64,000 bases of DNA from Flagellimonas chongwuensis (lineage in GTDB: Bacteria; Bacteroidota; Bacteroidia; Flavobacteriales; Flavobacteriaceae): positions 124,001-188,000 of the forward strand of contig NZ_WYET01000003.1 in the NCBI RefSeq assembly GCF_013376415.1. Direction: 5' to 3'. Positions 44,565 through 53,234 of this stretch are shown here, piece after piece. Both the position numbers and the translations under genes were made by a program. Within the stretch, counting starts at the first letter, position 1; every line of letters begins with the position of its first letter. The notes beneath the pieces were generated by a model that worked only from the letters and a program-made list of their open reading frames with translations, had not been told where the DNA came from and made no database searches.

Positions 44565-45260
44565 ATGAAGTTCATTTATACCATTACATTGACTGCTTTT
44601 CTTTTGATAGCCCTAAAGGGCAATGCCCAGGTCAAGATTGGGGATAACCTACAATTGATCGACGCATCATCCCTTTTAGAACTGGAAAGCAGCTCTCGTG
44701 TATTTGTACTCACAAGAGTCACGGAAAGTCAAATGAACGCCATAACCCCATTAAATGGCGCATTGGTCTATAATACGGATGCACAATGCATATTTATGTA
44801 TTCAGGTGACTCATGGAGAAATCTATGTACTAACAATAGCGACATAAACGCACTGGGAAATAATGGGCTTTCGGTAGTCAATGGAAATACCGTACAATTG
44901 GGCGGGTCCCTCATACGGCCTACCACTGTACAGACCGATGCCATCAACACCTTGACCATTACCGGTCTTGAAGAAAACAATGATCTTTCAAACGCAACAA
45001 TGGTCCTCTTGGACGACACAGGAGCGCTTACCAAAACTTCTTTGGATGCTTTGGTCCAAAAGCAAGAGAGTGTAATAGCTGCATCGGAAGGGCAAAACCA
45101 GTTCACTACCCCACAAACCATTACGGACACCGACAAGATAGATGTTTACAGGAACGGTATAAAAATCAGTTTTTCTGCTGTCGGACCTAACTTGATAGAG
45201 CTTCAATCGGATATTATCTGCTTTGACAACGATGAAATCCGAATCGTACAAATTCAATGA
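44565..45260 (+). CDS. exported fibre-like surface protein
   Basis: 231 residues. A signal peptide (FIYTITLTAFLLIALKGNAQ) is followed by LIDASSLLELESSSRVFVLTRV and NGALVYNTDAQCIFMYSGDSW, the Bacteroidota pattern of surface proteins that carry phage-tail-fibre-like text (ASAILDLES...P..G.LVYNTD...Y..G.W). The last third (about 165-231) begins QESVIAASEGQNQF and ends with KIDVYRNGIKISF...DEIRIVQIQ; a similar region closes the next gene. It has no T9SS signal that I can see. It opens a four-gene run after a 197-bp gap, so it may have its own promoter. Confidence 0.75.
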   Translation: MKFIYTITLTAFLLIALKGNAQVKIGDNLQLIDASSLLELESSSRVFVLTRVTESQMNAITPLNGALVYNTDAQCIFMYSGDSWRNLCTNNSDINALGNNGLSVVNGNTVQLGGSLIRPTTVQTDAINTLTITGLEENNDLSNATMVLLDDTGALTKTSLDALVQKQESVIAASEGQNQFTTPQTITDTDKIDVYRNGIKISFSAVGPNLIELQSDIICFDNDEIRIVQIQ

Positions 45261-45294
45261 TCAACATAAATCGCATTAACTAAACACTTTTTAC

Positions 45295-45996
45295 ATGAAA
45301 ACTTCAATCCTTTTTAAAACTATGAACTTTGCTTTCCTTGTAATAGGAATGCTGTCCTTTGGGACAATGAATGCCCAACAAACTACTGGCGATATCACCA
45401 AAGCATCTGATATTGTTCCTGGAACTACAACTACGGGCGGGGCCATCCGGGTAATCGACAACAGAGGTACCATTAAGTATATCCAAACACAGAATGGTAT
45501 TACCATGCTATCCAATACTACAGACGATGTGACAACCACAACCCTTCAACTAGGAGGAACCTTGACCAACGATACTTTTATTGATGTAGACGGAAACGTG
45601 TTCGGCTTGGATGGAATTGAATTGATCTCAACCGAAACAGCCTCCACCGATGCCACCACAGCGTCCGATCATGGAACTGGTACCGGATACACCATTCTTG
45701 TACGGGATGAAGCAACAGGTGCCGTAAAAAAACTCTTGACATCCGACCTTAGCTTAATTCAAAGTGGACAGGAAAGTTTTACAGCTTCAGCGGGACAAAC
45801 AGCCTATCCTCTGACTGGAAGCCCAGAGTTACCCGCCTATAGCCAAGTTTGGGTTTATAGAAATGGAGTCAAGCTAATTGCCAATGTGGATTATACCATT
45901 GCATCATCAACAGTAACCTTGGTGCCGAGTGCCGTAGCTCCAAATGATTGGGCCGTATATGCCGGTGATGTAATCGAAGTACAGTATGTGAGGTAG
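45295..45996 (+). CDS. exported fibre-like surface protein, related to its neighbour
   Basis: 233 residues. A signal peptide (MNFAFLVIGMLSFGTMNAQ) leads to low-complexity Thr/Ala/Gly-rich sequence containing IRVIDNRGTIKYIQTQNG and a Thr-rich middle (TTDDVTTTTLQLGGT). The C-terminal domain (about 156-233) QESFTASAGQTAYPLTG...VWVYRNGVKLIANVDYTI...GDVIEVQYVR parallels the end of the preceding protein. Such a domain occurs in phage and bacterial fibre proteins. It is spaced 34 bp from gene 44565 and 21 bp from gene 46018, suggesting one transcript. Confidence 0.75.
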   Translation: MKTSILFKTMNFAFLVIGMLSFGTMNAQQTTGDITKASDIVPGTTTTGGAIRVIDNRGTIKYIQTQNGITMLSNTTDDVTTTTLQLGGTLTNDTFIDVDGNVFGLDGIELISTETASTDATTASDHGTGTGYTILVRDEATGAVKKLLTSDLSLIQSGQESFTASAGQTAYPLTGSPELPAYSQVWVYRNGVKLIANVDYTIASSTVTLVPSAVAPNDWAVYAGDVIEVQYVR

Positions 45997-46017
45997 ATTA
46001 ACTTCTAAACACCGTAA

Positions 46018-46959
46018 ATGCTTCCGTACCGCTTAAAATCCATTATTTTATCGATACTCCTCATGGGGTTGGGGCAATTTATCTCATCACAGGAAGTAAG
46101 AGTAGTGGATAACAAGGGTACCACTACGATTGTACGGAATACGTCGGTTACTGCGGGAACCGTGGCGCCTTCCTCACCCATATTGAACGATATTTGGTTC
46201 GACACCTCAAATAGCGAGCAACAAATCGTTAACATTTGGAACGGTTCCACTTGGCAGGAGATTACATTTACCGGTGCTCCAGGCTCTATCTTTTTTGCTG
46301 GTTCCGATGGCACTCCAGAACAAGAAAACGACCGATTGTTCTGGGATGAGGTCAACAATAGGCTCGGAATCGGGACTGCATTGCCCACACAATCCATTGA
46401 TGTAAATGGGAGCGTTAGAGTGCGGACCATGACCCAAGCAGCCAACTCCGATGCTATTCTAAAAGCCGACACAGGTGGAGTTTTACACCTTTCCAAAGTG
46501 AATTATGGAGGACGGTGGACAAACACGGATACCTCAACCAACCTAAACGTCAACGATACACAAGTACCAATTTTTGGAACAGCCGATTATGTTGATGATG
46601 GCACCAGTTTATATGAAGTAAGTGGAAATACTTTAATCGTAAAAGAAGCCGGCCGATATGATATCAGGGCCAATATTGCCTTAGTTGGTTACGATGGTGG
46701 TGCATTGTACACCACAAAATTTGATACGAACGTCAATATTAGAATCGCAGTTAATGGCACCCCTGTTGGTGCCTATGGGGCCAGTGGATATATCAGCTTC
46801 GAATTAGGTCATAATCATTCCAGTGTACATACCAGCGAAATTTTAGAACTGGATACCAATGATGTGATTTCCATACTATCCTACAGAGATGCAAATTCAG
46901 GTTCTGTTCTGATGGATGGTAGTGGCAACTCCAGTTTTATCATCAATAAATTAAGATAG
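46018..46959 (+). CDS. exported protein with fibre-like and C1q/TNF-like regions
   Basis: 313 residues. The signal peptide (LKSIILSILLMGLGQFISSQ) is followed by VRVVDNKGTTTIVRNT (like the IRVIDNRGTIKY of its neighbour), ILNDIWFDTSNSEQQIVNIWNGSTW, and NRLGIGTALPTQSIDVNGSVRVR, a motif common in Bacteroidota surface proteins. The C-terminal part (about 195-313) has NTLIVKEAGRYDIRANIAL, NVNIRIAVNGTPV and LELDTNDVISILSYRD, a pattern that fits a C1q/TNF-like jelly roll (trimeric in known cases). It has no T9SS signal of its own. It sits 2 bp before the next gene. Confidence 0.75.
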   Translation: MLPYRLKSIILSILLMGLGQFISSQEVRVVDNKGTTTIVRNTSVTAGTVAPSSPILNDIWFDTSNSEQQIVNIWNGSTWQEITFTGAPGSIFFAGSDGTPEQENDRLFWDEVNNRLGIGTALPTQSIDVNGSVRVRTMTQAANSDAILKADTGGVLHLSKVNYGGRWTNTDTSTNLNVNDTQVPIFGTADYVDDGTSLYEVSGNTLIVKEAGRYDIRANIALVGYDGGALYTTKFDTNVNIRIAVNGTPVGAYGASGYISFELGHNHSSVHTSEILELDTNDVISILSYRDANSGSVLMDGSGNSSFIINKLR

Positions 46960-46961
46960 CC

Positions 46962-48092
46962 ATGAAAGCAATTTATGGTATTCTTCTTTTTGTATCACTA
47001 AACCTAACTGCCCAGGAAGGCACCCGGAATTTGGGAATGATCAAAGTTCATGACCAAGGAAATTTGGGCTTCCACGGAAATTTGGTGAACGATGGGATTT
47101 TTAACGATAACCAAGGGCTTGTGGGCTTTTATAGCGAACAGTCCATTATAGTTTCAGGTCTATTCCCGACCATATTCAATGATAGTGAATTCATTACCGA
47201 ACAAGGAATACAATTAGCGATTTCCATGGAAGTGCAAAACAATGCTAATTTTGTTCAAGGTGATATAAGAACCCCGAAAACCGATTCATTCACCTCACTT
47301 CAATTTTTATCTGAATCCTTTTACACCGGAACGACCGATATAGCGAAAGTGGATGGCTACGCGAGTATCCAAAACAAACAACAGTTCACATTTCCGGTAG
47401 GGGATATACAACAATTGCGACCGCTGGTCCTACTTTCGGAATCAGAGAACCCAGTAGCCCATTGCGCGTATTTTTTCTCAAATCCGGATGAGTTTCCATC
47501 ATTGAACAGCTTAAACAGAGAAAACACCCTCCAACAAATAAGTAGACACGAATTTTGGAGATTGGAAGGCAGCGTACCTTCTACGATTCAAATTTCGTGG
47601 AACCAACGTAGTCAAATGCCGAACATGGCCGACACGATTGATGAAATAACAGTGGTTGGATGGAACAAGATCAATCATCAATGGGAAAATTTGGGGGCTG
47701 GGGCTGTGGGAACTTTATCCGATGGAGTTGCTGTTTCGACTTTATTTGTTCCCGATGCTTATGAAGCAATTACTTTTGGCACGTTGGATATGCTCGAAAC
47801 TATACCGGATTTGGCTAATTATTTGCTCACCCCGAATGGCGATGGCATCAACGATTTTTTACATATTGATGAACTGGCACTTTCAAACGACAATTGGGTG
47901 AGAATTTTTGACCGAAACGGGATGCTGGTCTTTGAAAAATACAATTATACCAACCAGTTTAGAGGTTATGCCAACAAGGGAGATGTGGTACTTAACCGAA
48001 ACAACGGTCTGCCACAAGGGGTTTATTTTTACATGGTTGTTATGGAAGACCTTGGTTTGGAGTACCAAGGCTATTTGTACTTGGCCAGATAA
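46962..48092 (+). CDS. T9SS type B sorting-domain surface protein
   Basis: 376 residues. A signal peptide (MKAIYGILLFVSLNLTAQ) starts it. The mature part has beta-rich sequence with YASIQNKQQFTFPVGD and HEFWRLEG. The C-terminus is the gliding-motility/CHU_C-type (T9SS type B) domain: LLTPNGDGINDFLHID, NWVRIFDRNGMLVFE and LPQGVYFYMV. Such proteins are exported by the type IX secretion system and held at, or released from, the surface. It is the last of four exported proteins in this run. It may carry or anchor the fibre-like neighbours; that is inference. Confidence 0.85.
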   Translation: MKAIYGILLFVSLNLTAQEGTRNLGMIKVHDQGNLGFHGNLVNDGIFNDNQGLVGFYSEQSIIVSGLFPTIFNDSEFITEQGIQLAISMEVQNNANFVQGDIRTPKTDSFTSLQFLSESFYTGTTDIAKVDGYASIQNKQQFTFPVGDIQQLRPLVLLSESENPVAHCAYFFSNPDEFPSLNSLNRENTLQQISRHEFWRLEGSVPSTIQISWNQRSQMPNMADTIDEITVVGWNKINHQWENLGAGAVGTLSDGVAVSTLFVPDAYEAITFGTLDMLETIPDLANYLLTPNGDGINDFLHIDELALSNDNWVRIFDRNGMLVFEKYNYTNQFRGYANKGDVVLNRNNGLPQGVYFYMVVMEDLGLEYQGYLYLAR

Positions 48093-48095
48093 AAT

Positions 48096-48129
48096 AAAAA
48101 AAGCTCCTCAGTTTTTGAGAAGCTTTTTT
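48096..48129. terminator. hairpin terminator after the surface-protein run
   Basis: AAAAAAAGCT then CTCA pair with TGAG then AGCTTTTTT around a short loop, with one mismatch, followed by G. The A- and T-runs on both sides suggest that it also ends transcripts of the convergent tRNA-Leu gene. Confidence 0.75.
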
Positions 48130-48130
48130 G

Positions 48131-48212
48131 TGCGGGTGAAGGGAGTCGAACCCCCACGCCTTGCGGCACTAGATCCTAAGTCTAGCGTGTCTACCAATTC
48201 CACCACACCCGC
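48131..48212 (-). tRNA. tRNA-Leu(UAG)
   Basis: An 82-nt cloverleaf on the minus strand: acceptor GCGGGTG (48212-48206) pairs with CACCCGC (48138-48132), with discriminator A at 48131. The anticodon stem/loop CTAGA-CTTAGGA-TCTAG gives anticodon TAG (UAG, reading CUA). The variable arm is long, as in class II tRNAs. T-loop GGTTCGACTCC is present. The CCA end is not encoded. Confidence 0.95.
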
Positions 48213-48309
48213 GAATTGGAGTGCAAATATAAATCAATTTTCCGATTTGCAAATGCCCACCCTTTAAAAACTTGTTTTTTGTACTTTTAGGGTCCTTTTT
48301 AAATCATTT

Positions 48310-49698
48310 ATGAAAGACATCAATAATTACATTAATTCCAACAAAGACAGATTTATCAACGAGTTGATCGACCTCCTTAAAATCCCCTCCATTAGTGCGG
48401 ACAAAGCGTACGCCAAGGATGTACTTGAAGCGGCAAAAGCTGTAAAGAAATCTTTGGACGATGCTGGTTGCGATAACACAGAGATTTGTGAGACCAAAGG
48501 TTATCCGGTAGTGTACGGCGATAAGATCATCGACCCTAATTTACCAACGGTCTTGGTATACGGTCATTACGATGTGCAACCACCGGACCCGATGAACCTG
48601 TGGACCTCCCCTCCATTTGAGCCGGTCATCAAAAAAACGGAACTCCATCCCGATGGGGCCATTTTTGCCCGTGGTGCGTGTGATGACAAAGGCCAGTTCT
48701 TTATGCACGTAAAAGCTGTGGAATACATGATCCAGAACGATGAACTGCCCTGCAACGTCAAGTTTATGATCGAGGGCGAGGAAGAAGTGGGAAGCGATAG
48801 TTTGGAGGATTTTCTAAAGGAAAACAGCGAAAAACTCAAAAACGATATTATCCTCATTTCCGACACGGGAATGATTGCCAATGATACGCCATCCATTACC
48901 ACAGGATTGCGTGGATTGAGCTATGTGGAGGTGGAAGTAACTGGAGCAAACCGTGATCTTCACTCTGGGATATATGGTGGTGCTGCACCAAACCCAATCA
49001 ACGTGTTGGCAAAAATGATTGCACAACTGCATGATGAAGATAACCATATCACCATTCCAGGGTTTTACGATAAAGTCCAAGTTATCCCGGACGATGAGCG
49101 CGCTGAAATGGCCAAGGCCCCTTTTAATCTGGAAGCCTATAAAAAATCATTGGACATTGGCGACGTGCACGGAGAAAAAGGCTATTCTACTCCTGAACGA
49201 TTTGGTATCCGTCCGACCTTGGATGTGAACGGAATTTGGGGCGGCTATACCGGTGAAGGTGCAAAAACAGTAATTGCTAGCAAGGCATACGCCAAAATTT
49301 CAATGCGATTGGTGCCGAACCAAGATTGGCACGAGATTACAGACCTGTTCACCAAACATTTTGAATCGCTGGCACCAAAAAGCGTTAAGGTGAAGGTTTC
49401 TCCGCACCATGGCGGACAGGCTTACGTTACCCCCATTGATAGCGACGGGTACCAAGCCGCTTCAAAAGCCATGGAAACCACCTTTGGAAAAAACCCGGTT
49501 CCACAAAGGACTGGGGGCAGTATTCCCATCGTAGCACTTTTTGAAAATGTATTCGATAGCAAAACCATTCTGTTAGGTTTTGGATTGGATAGCGATGCCA
49601 TCCACTCCCCCAACGAACACTTTGGTGTTTGGAACTTTTTAAAGGGCATTGAAACGATACCCTATTTTTATAAATATTATACAGAGATGAAGGCCTAA
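48310..49698 (+). CDS. M20 family metallo-dipeptidase
   Basis: 462 residues, no signal peptide. Two-zinc peptidase that cuts dipeptides. Metal and catalytic residues are visible in VLVYGHYDVQPPDP, FARGACDDKGQFFM and MIEGEEEVGS, with further ligands in LISDTGM and DSDAIHSPNEHFGV near the end. Length and the internal dimerisation insert match cytosolic M20 dipeptidases. The 3' end overlaps the convergent PhnA-like gene by 4 bp. Confidence 0.92.
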   Translation: MKDINNYINSNKDRFINELIDLLKIPSISADKAYAKDVLEAAKAVKKSLDDAGCDNTEICETKGYPVVYGDKIIDPNLPTVLVYGHYDVQPPDPMNLWTSPPFEPVIKKTELHPDGAIFARGACDDKGQFFMHVKAVEYMIQNDELPCNVKFMIEGEEEVGSDSLEDFLKENSEKLKNDIILISDTGMIANDTPSITTGLRGLSYVEVEVTGANRDLHSGIYGGAAPNPINVLAKMIAQLHDEDNHITIPGFYDKVQVIPDDERAEMAKAPFNLEAYKKSLDIGDVHGEKGYSTPERFGIRPTLDVNGIWGGYTGEGAKTVIASKAYAKISMRLVPNQDWHEITDLFTKHFESLAPKSVKVKVSPHHGGQAYVTPIDSDGYQAASKAMETTFGKNPVPQRTGGSIPIVALFENVFDSKTILLGFGLDSDAIHSPNEHFGVWNFLKGIETIPYFYKYYTEMKA

Positions 49699-50273
49699 GT
49701 CTTTTTAACGTATTTGGTCACGATAACAATTTGTTGGCCATCTACCTTGCCTTCAATATACTCGGCATTTTCGTGATCCAGGGAAATCCGTCTAACGGCG
49801 GTTCCCTGTTTTGCGACCATGCTGGAACCTTTCACCTTCAAATCCTTTATCAAAACAACATTATCTCCATTTTCGAGGATGTTGCCATTTACATCCCGAT
49901 GGATAATTTTTTCGCTCTCATCCTTTCCTTCACCGGTAGCTTTGGCCCATTCCAAGGCTCCGTCTTCCAAGTACATCATACCGAGCAGGTCTTGTGGCCA
50001 CCCTTCAGACTTTAAACGATTGAGCATTCGCCATGCCACCACCTTTACCGCATCATACTCGCTCCACATACTATCGTTCAAGCATCTCCAATGGTTGCTG
50101 TCCATCTCTTCCTGTTTCTCAATTTGATCAATACAGGTTTTGCAGGCAAGAATGCTTCCATCCAGACCGCCAGTGGACACGGGAGGCACCTCATAAACCT
50201 GTAAATTTTCGGTTGACCCACAGAGTTCGCAGACACCTCCGCTCCTTTCCAGCAAATCTTCGAGTAATCCCAT
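49695..50273 (-). CDS. PhnA/YjdM-like zinc-ribbon protein
   Basis: 192 residues. The N-terminus has CELCGSTENL and ACKTCIDQI, two CxxC pairs of a zinc ribbon. The C-terminal third (IIHRDVNGNILENGDNVVLIKDLKVKGSSMVAKQGTAVR, quoted only in part: GDNVVLIKDLKVKGSS) is the PhnA domain. Despite its name, the family's role in alkylphosphonate use is doubtful. The protein is single and monocistronic, and tail-to-tail with the M20 gene. Confidence 0.88.
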   Translation of the reverse strand: MGLLEDLLERSGGVCELCGSTENLQVYEVPPVSTGGLDGSILACKTCIDQIEKQEEMDSNHWRCLNDSMWSEYDAVKVVAWRMLNRLKSEGWPQDLLGMMYLEDGALEWAKATGEGKDESEKIIHRDVNGNILENGDNVVLIKDLKVKGSSMVAKQGTAVRRISLDHENAEYIEGKVDGQQIVIVTKYVKKT

Positions 50274-50343
50274 TGGCTATCAATTGAACGGCAAACTTAA
50301 CATTTTACCGCATTAAACTGATAGCTTTCAAATTTATTATAAC

Positions 50344-50381
50344 TCTACAGTTGTAGAATTAAAATATTTATTCTATGTTTG
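50344..50381 (+). promoter_or_regulatory. BlaI/MecI-type operator overlapping promoter of blaI
   Basis: The palindrome TCTACAGTTGTAGA (50344-50357) contains TACA-GT-TGTA, the BlaI/MecI operator core. TTG at 50351-50353 and TATGTTTG at 50374-50381, with 20 bp between, form a -33/-7 promoter. The operator covers the -33 element, as expected for an autorepressor. Confidence 0.75.
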
Positions 50382-50408
50382 TATAGCAACAGTTAAAATC
50401 ATTAAAAG

Positions 50409-50774
50409 ATGCAATTGTCAAAATCCGAAGAAGAGCTAATGAACATTGTTTGGAAATTAAAGAAGGCCTTTATGAAAGACCTATTGGAAGCCTATCCCGA
50501 ACCCAAACCGGCCACCACCACCGTGGCCACGCTTTTAAAACGGATTGCAGATAAGGGCTTTATTGGATACAACAATATAGGAAGAAGTAGGGAATACTAT
50601 CCCTTGGTAATGAAGAAGGATTATTTTTCGAAGCAGGTGAACGGCCTTATCAAAAACTTTTTTAATGACAGCGCTACCCAATTCGCTTCGTTCTTTGCAC
50701 AAGAGACCAATTTGAGCAAGGAAGAATTGGAGGATTTGAAAAAATTGATTGACAACGAAATCAAAAAGAAGTAA
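50409..50774 (+). CDS. BlaI/MecI/CopY family repressor
   Basis: 121 residues. Winged-helix repressor of the BlaI type: KSEEELMNIVWKLKKAFMKDLLEAYPEPKPATTTVATLLKRI gives the DNA-binding helices (quoted here in segments: SEEELMNIVWKLKKAF and PATTTVATLLKRI), then a helical dimerisation part (ATQFASFFAQETNLSKEELEDL). A matching operator overlaps its promoter. The M56 peptidase gene follows after 2 bp. In Bla/Mec systems the paired peptidase cleaves or inactivates the repressor on a signal; by homology the same holds here. Confidence 0.92.
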   Translation: MQLSKSEEELMNIVWKLKKAFMKDLLEAYPEPKPATTTVATLLKRIADKGFIGYNNIGRSREYYPLVMKKDYFSKQVNGLIKNFFNDSATQFASFFAQETNLSKEELEDLKKLIDNEIKKK

Positions 50775-50776
50775 TT

Positions 50777-53128
50777 ATGCTGATCTATCTTTTAAAATCC
50801 ACGGCGTGCCTTGCCATTTTTTGGGCCTTCTACAAACTGATGCTGGAAAAGGAAAGCATACACCATTTTAAGCGCTACTTTCTTTTGGGGGCCCTTATCG
50901 CCTCCTTCATAATTCCCAACTTGGTGTTTATTGAATATATCGATGTGGTTGAGCCCACCACCACTTCAATTGCTCCGATAACAACACCTATTTCCAATAC
51001 CGTAATTGAACAACCTATTCCAGAAACTTCGGTTTTTGATTGGCAACTTTTGTTGTGGATGGTTTATGGATTGGGTGTTATTGGATTCGGACTGCGTTTT
51101 ATGGCAAATCTTTTACGAATATGTTTAAGAATTAAGAAGAATCCCAAGTTCAAGGAAAATTTTATGACCAAGGTGCTTTTACCACAGGCATTGCTCCCAC
51201 ACACCTTTTTGAACTACATCTTTCTAAATCAAAAACAGTACAGGGAAAATAGTATTCCCCAAGAAGTGCTCTTGCACGAAGAGACCCACGCAAAACAAAG
51301 ACACAGTCTGGATATTCTATTTATAGAACTTGCCCAAGTCGTTTTTTGGTTCAACCCTTTGATTTACCTTTTTAAATCGTCCATTAAACTGAACCATGAG
51401 TTTTTGGCGGACAAAGCGGTGATCAAAAAGAGCCATGATCATTCACAATATCAAAATACACTCTTGTCGTACTTATCAAACGGCATTGAAAATCATCAGT
51501 CGGTCGGCATCGCAAATGCCATTAATTATTCATCAATCAAAAAACGTTTTACAGTCATGAAAACAAACACATCAAAAAAATCATTTGTACTCAGGAGCTT
51601 TTTGCTTCTGCCCCTTACTGCCCTTCTATTATTTGGGTTTAGTGAGACGAAAACAATAACTCGTACCACACCTGTCGAGTTTACCGAAACATCGTTGTAT
51701 CCAGAAAGCAAAAGTTTTGAGACCACAGATGGGATTTCCTCAAGATCTATACAATTAGCAGGTCTTATATTAGATTCAGAAACCTTAATGCCTCTGGAAA
51801 AGGCTATTATTACGGATTCCGAAGGAAGTACGCTTGCCAAAACCGACGTCAACGGATATTACAATATTGAATTTCAAATTTCTAATTCCGGTGAAATATT
51901 TTTTGATTTCAATGTGGCAAAAGAGGGGTATGTTTCCACAACTCAAATACAGCATTGGGGAAATTTACAAGGTAAAATCAGCTCTGCTATTTACATTGGT
52001 TTACGACAAGACGAATCAGGTTCAAGGCAGCTATCGTCCCTAGTTCCAAATCTAAAAAATCTTGATTATGAAACTATACGAACCAATTATCCCGAGGTTA
52101 AAAAAGACTTTGTTTTGGCCAAAAAAATAGAAGCATCTAAAAAGGGCAATCAAAATGTTTTCATGCAAATAGATAAAGACTTCTACCTATTGAGCGACAG
52201 TTGGATAAAACTAAATTCCAAGAATGATTTGGTCCTCGTTGACGATGAAACCATTGTGCCTGCCAACACATTAAACAACCTTATCAAGAGAAACCAAATA
52301 ATTGGTATGACCCCGTTGGGTCCTGGGAATAAAGCCAATTATGCGGTTTATACTTCAAAACAGAATCAAAATAACACCAACAAAACCATTAACCCGGTTG
52401 AAATCCACATCAATAAAAATGGCAAGCTGTTGTTTCAAAATAAGTTGGTCCCGTTGGAGGACTTGAAGAATGAGCTTTCAAAAATCAATGACCATCTCTC
52501 TTTTGATGAACGAGAAAAAACTATTCGTTCAATCATTAATGTGGAAGCGACTACCCCAAAAGACATCATCCAAAAAGTGGATATGATCTTTGAAGAATAT
52601 GGTACCGCGACCATCAATATTGTGGGACCAAAAATGCAACAGCAAGGAAGCGCCACTCGCGCAGAAATGAAAGAGTACAACACCTTGGCCAAAAAGTACA
52701 ATGAAATGGACCGTAACCACATGATGATTAAAAAGAGTGAGGTGATACGCTTAAAAGAAATCTATGGTAAAATGTCCGAGAAACAACGTAAAGATGCCGA
52801 ACCGTTTCCGGATTTTCCACCAGCCCCACCTGTACCAAGCTCGCCGGAACCACCCATGTCTCCTATGAGCGAAGCGGGGGCGAAAGCCACTAAAGCCCAC
52901 AGTCCAGTTCAACCTCCGGCACCTCCTGCACCGCCAAAACCAATCGAGCACATTAAAAAAATGGTCGCTCAAGGAGCAACCTTTACCTTGAACGGCAAAG
53001 AAATTTCTGGGGAAAAAGCCATTGAGGTGGTCCAAAAGAACAAACGCATAAATATTGACTCGAGGGAATCCAATGGTGCCAACCCTGTCGTTAAACTATC
53101 AACCGACCCCATCGTCATAGAAAATTAA
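50777..53128 (+). CDS. BlaR1-like M56 membrane metallopeptidase with extra periplasmic domains
   Basis: 783 residues, about twice the size of simple BlaR1. Membrane helices near 1-20, 36-55, 91-113 and 270-288 bracket the zinc motif HEETH at 167-171, with LNHEFLADKAVI and FNPLIYLFKSS nearby. After the last helix, residues about 325-400 resemble a carboxypeptidase regulatory-like domain. Residues about 540-616 (VEIHINKNGKLLFQNKLVPL ... DMIFEEYGTATINIVG) resemble the ExbD/TolR periplasmic domain. A Pro-rich stretch follows. It pairs with BlaI 2 bp upstream. There is no penicillin-binding sensor domain, so the signal is unknown and not necessarily beta-lactam. Confidence 0.85.
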   Translation: MLIYLLKSTACLAIFWAFYKLMLEKESIHHFKRYFLLGALIASFIIPNLVFIEYIDVVEPTTTSIAPITTPISNTVIEQPIPETSVFDWQLLLWMVYGLGVIGFGLRFMANLLRICLRIKKNPKFKENFMTKVLLPQALLPHTFLNYIFLNQKQYRENSIPQEVLLHEETHAKQRHSLDILFIELAQVVFWFNPLIYLFKSSIKLNHEFLADKAVIKKSHDHSQYQNTLLSYLSNGIENHQSVGIANAINYSSIKKRFTVMKTNTSKKSFVLRSFLLLPLTALLLFGFSETKTITRTTPVEFTETSLYPESKSFETTDGISSRSIQLAGLILDSETLMPLEKAIITDSEGSTLAKTDVNGYYNIEFQISNSGEIFFDFNVAKEGYVSTTQIQHWGNLQGKISSAIYIGLRQDESGSRQLSSLVPNLKNLDYETIRTNYPEVKKDFVLAKKIEASKKGNQNVFMQIDKDFYLLSDSWIKLNSKNDLVLVDDETIVPANTLNNLIKRNQIIGMTPLGPGNKANYAVYTSKQNQNNTNKTINPVEIHINKNGKLLFQNKLVPLEDLKNELSKINDHLSFDEREKTIRSIINVEATTPKDIIQKVDMIFEEYGTATINIVGPKMQQQGSATRAEMKEYNTLAKKYNEMDRNHMMIKKSEVIRLKEIYGKMSEKQRKDAEPFPDFPPAPPVPSSPEPPMSPMSEAGAKATKAHSPVQPPAPPAPPKPIEHIKKMVAQGATFTLNGKEISGEKAIEVVQKNKRINIDSRESNGANPVVKLSTDPIVIEN

Positions 53129-53151
53129 GTTTTTGATACTTAAAAATTGTT

Positions 53152-53176
53152 AAAAGCCCCGATTATGGGGCTTTTT
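53152..53176 (+). terminator. hairpin terminator after the M56 gene
   Basis: AAAAGCCCC (53152-53160) pairs with GGGGCTTTT (53167-53175) around GATTAT, followed by T and AT-rich sequence. It separates the BlaI-M56 pair from the DUF4407 gene. Confidence 0.85.
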
Positions 53177-53234
53177 ATGTAACAAATCACCCAAAATCAC
53201 GTTCTAATATCCTATCAATCAAAGAGAACACACT

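Noticed and set aside
44565-48092. Prophage remnant encoding tail fibres
   Set aside because: All four proteins have Sec signal peptides, and the last has a T9SS domain; there are no phage structural, integrase or lysis genes nearby.
48131-48212. tRNA-Leu as an integration site
   Set aside because: Housekeeping or ordinary genes flank it, with no duplication of the tRNA end or mobility gene.
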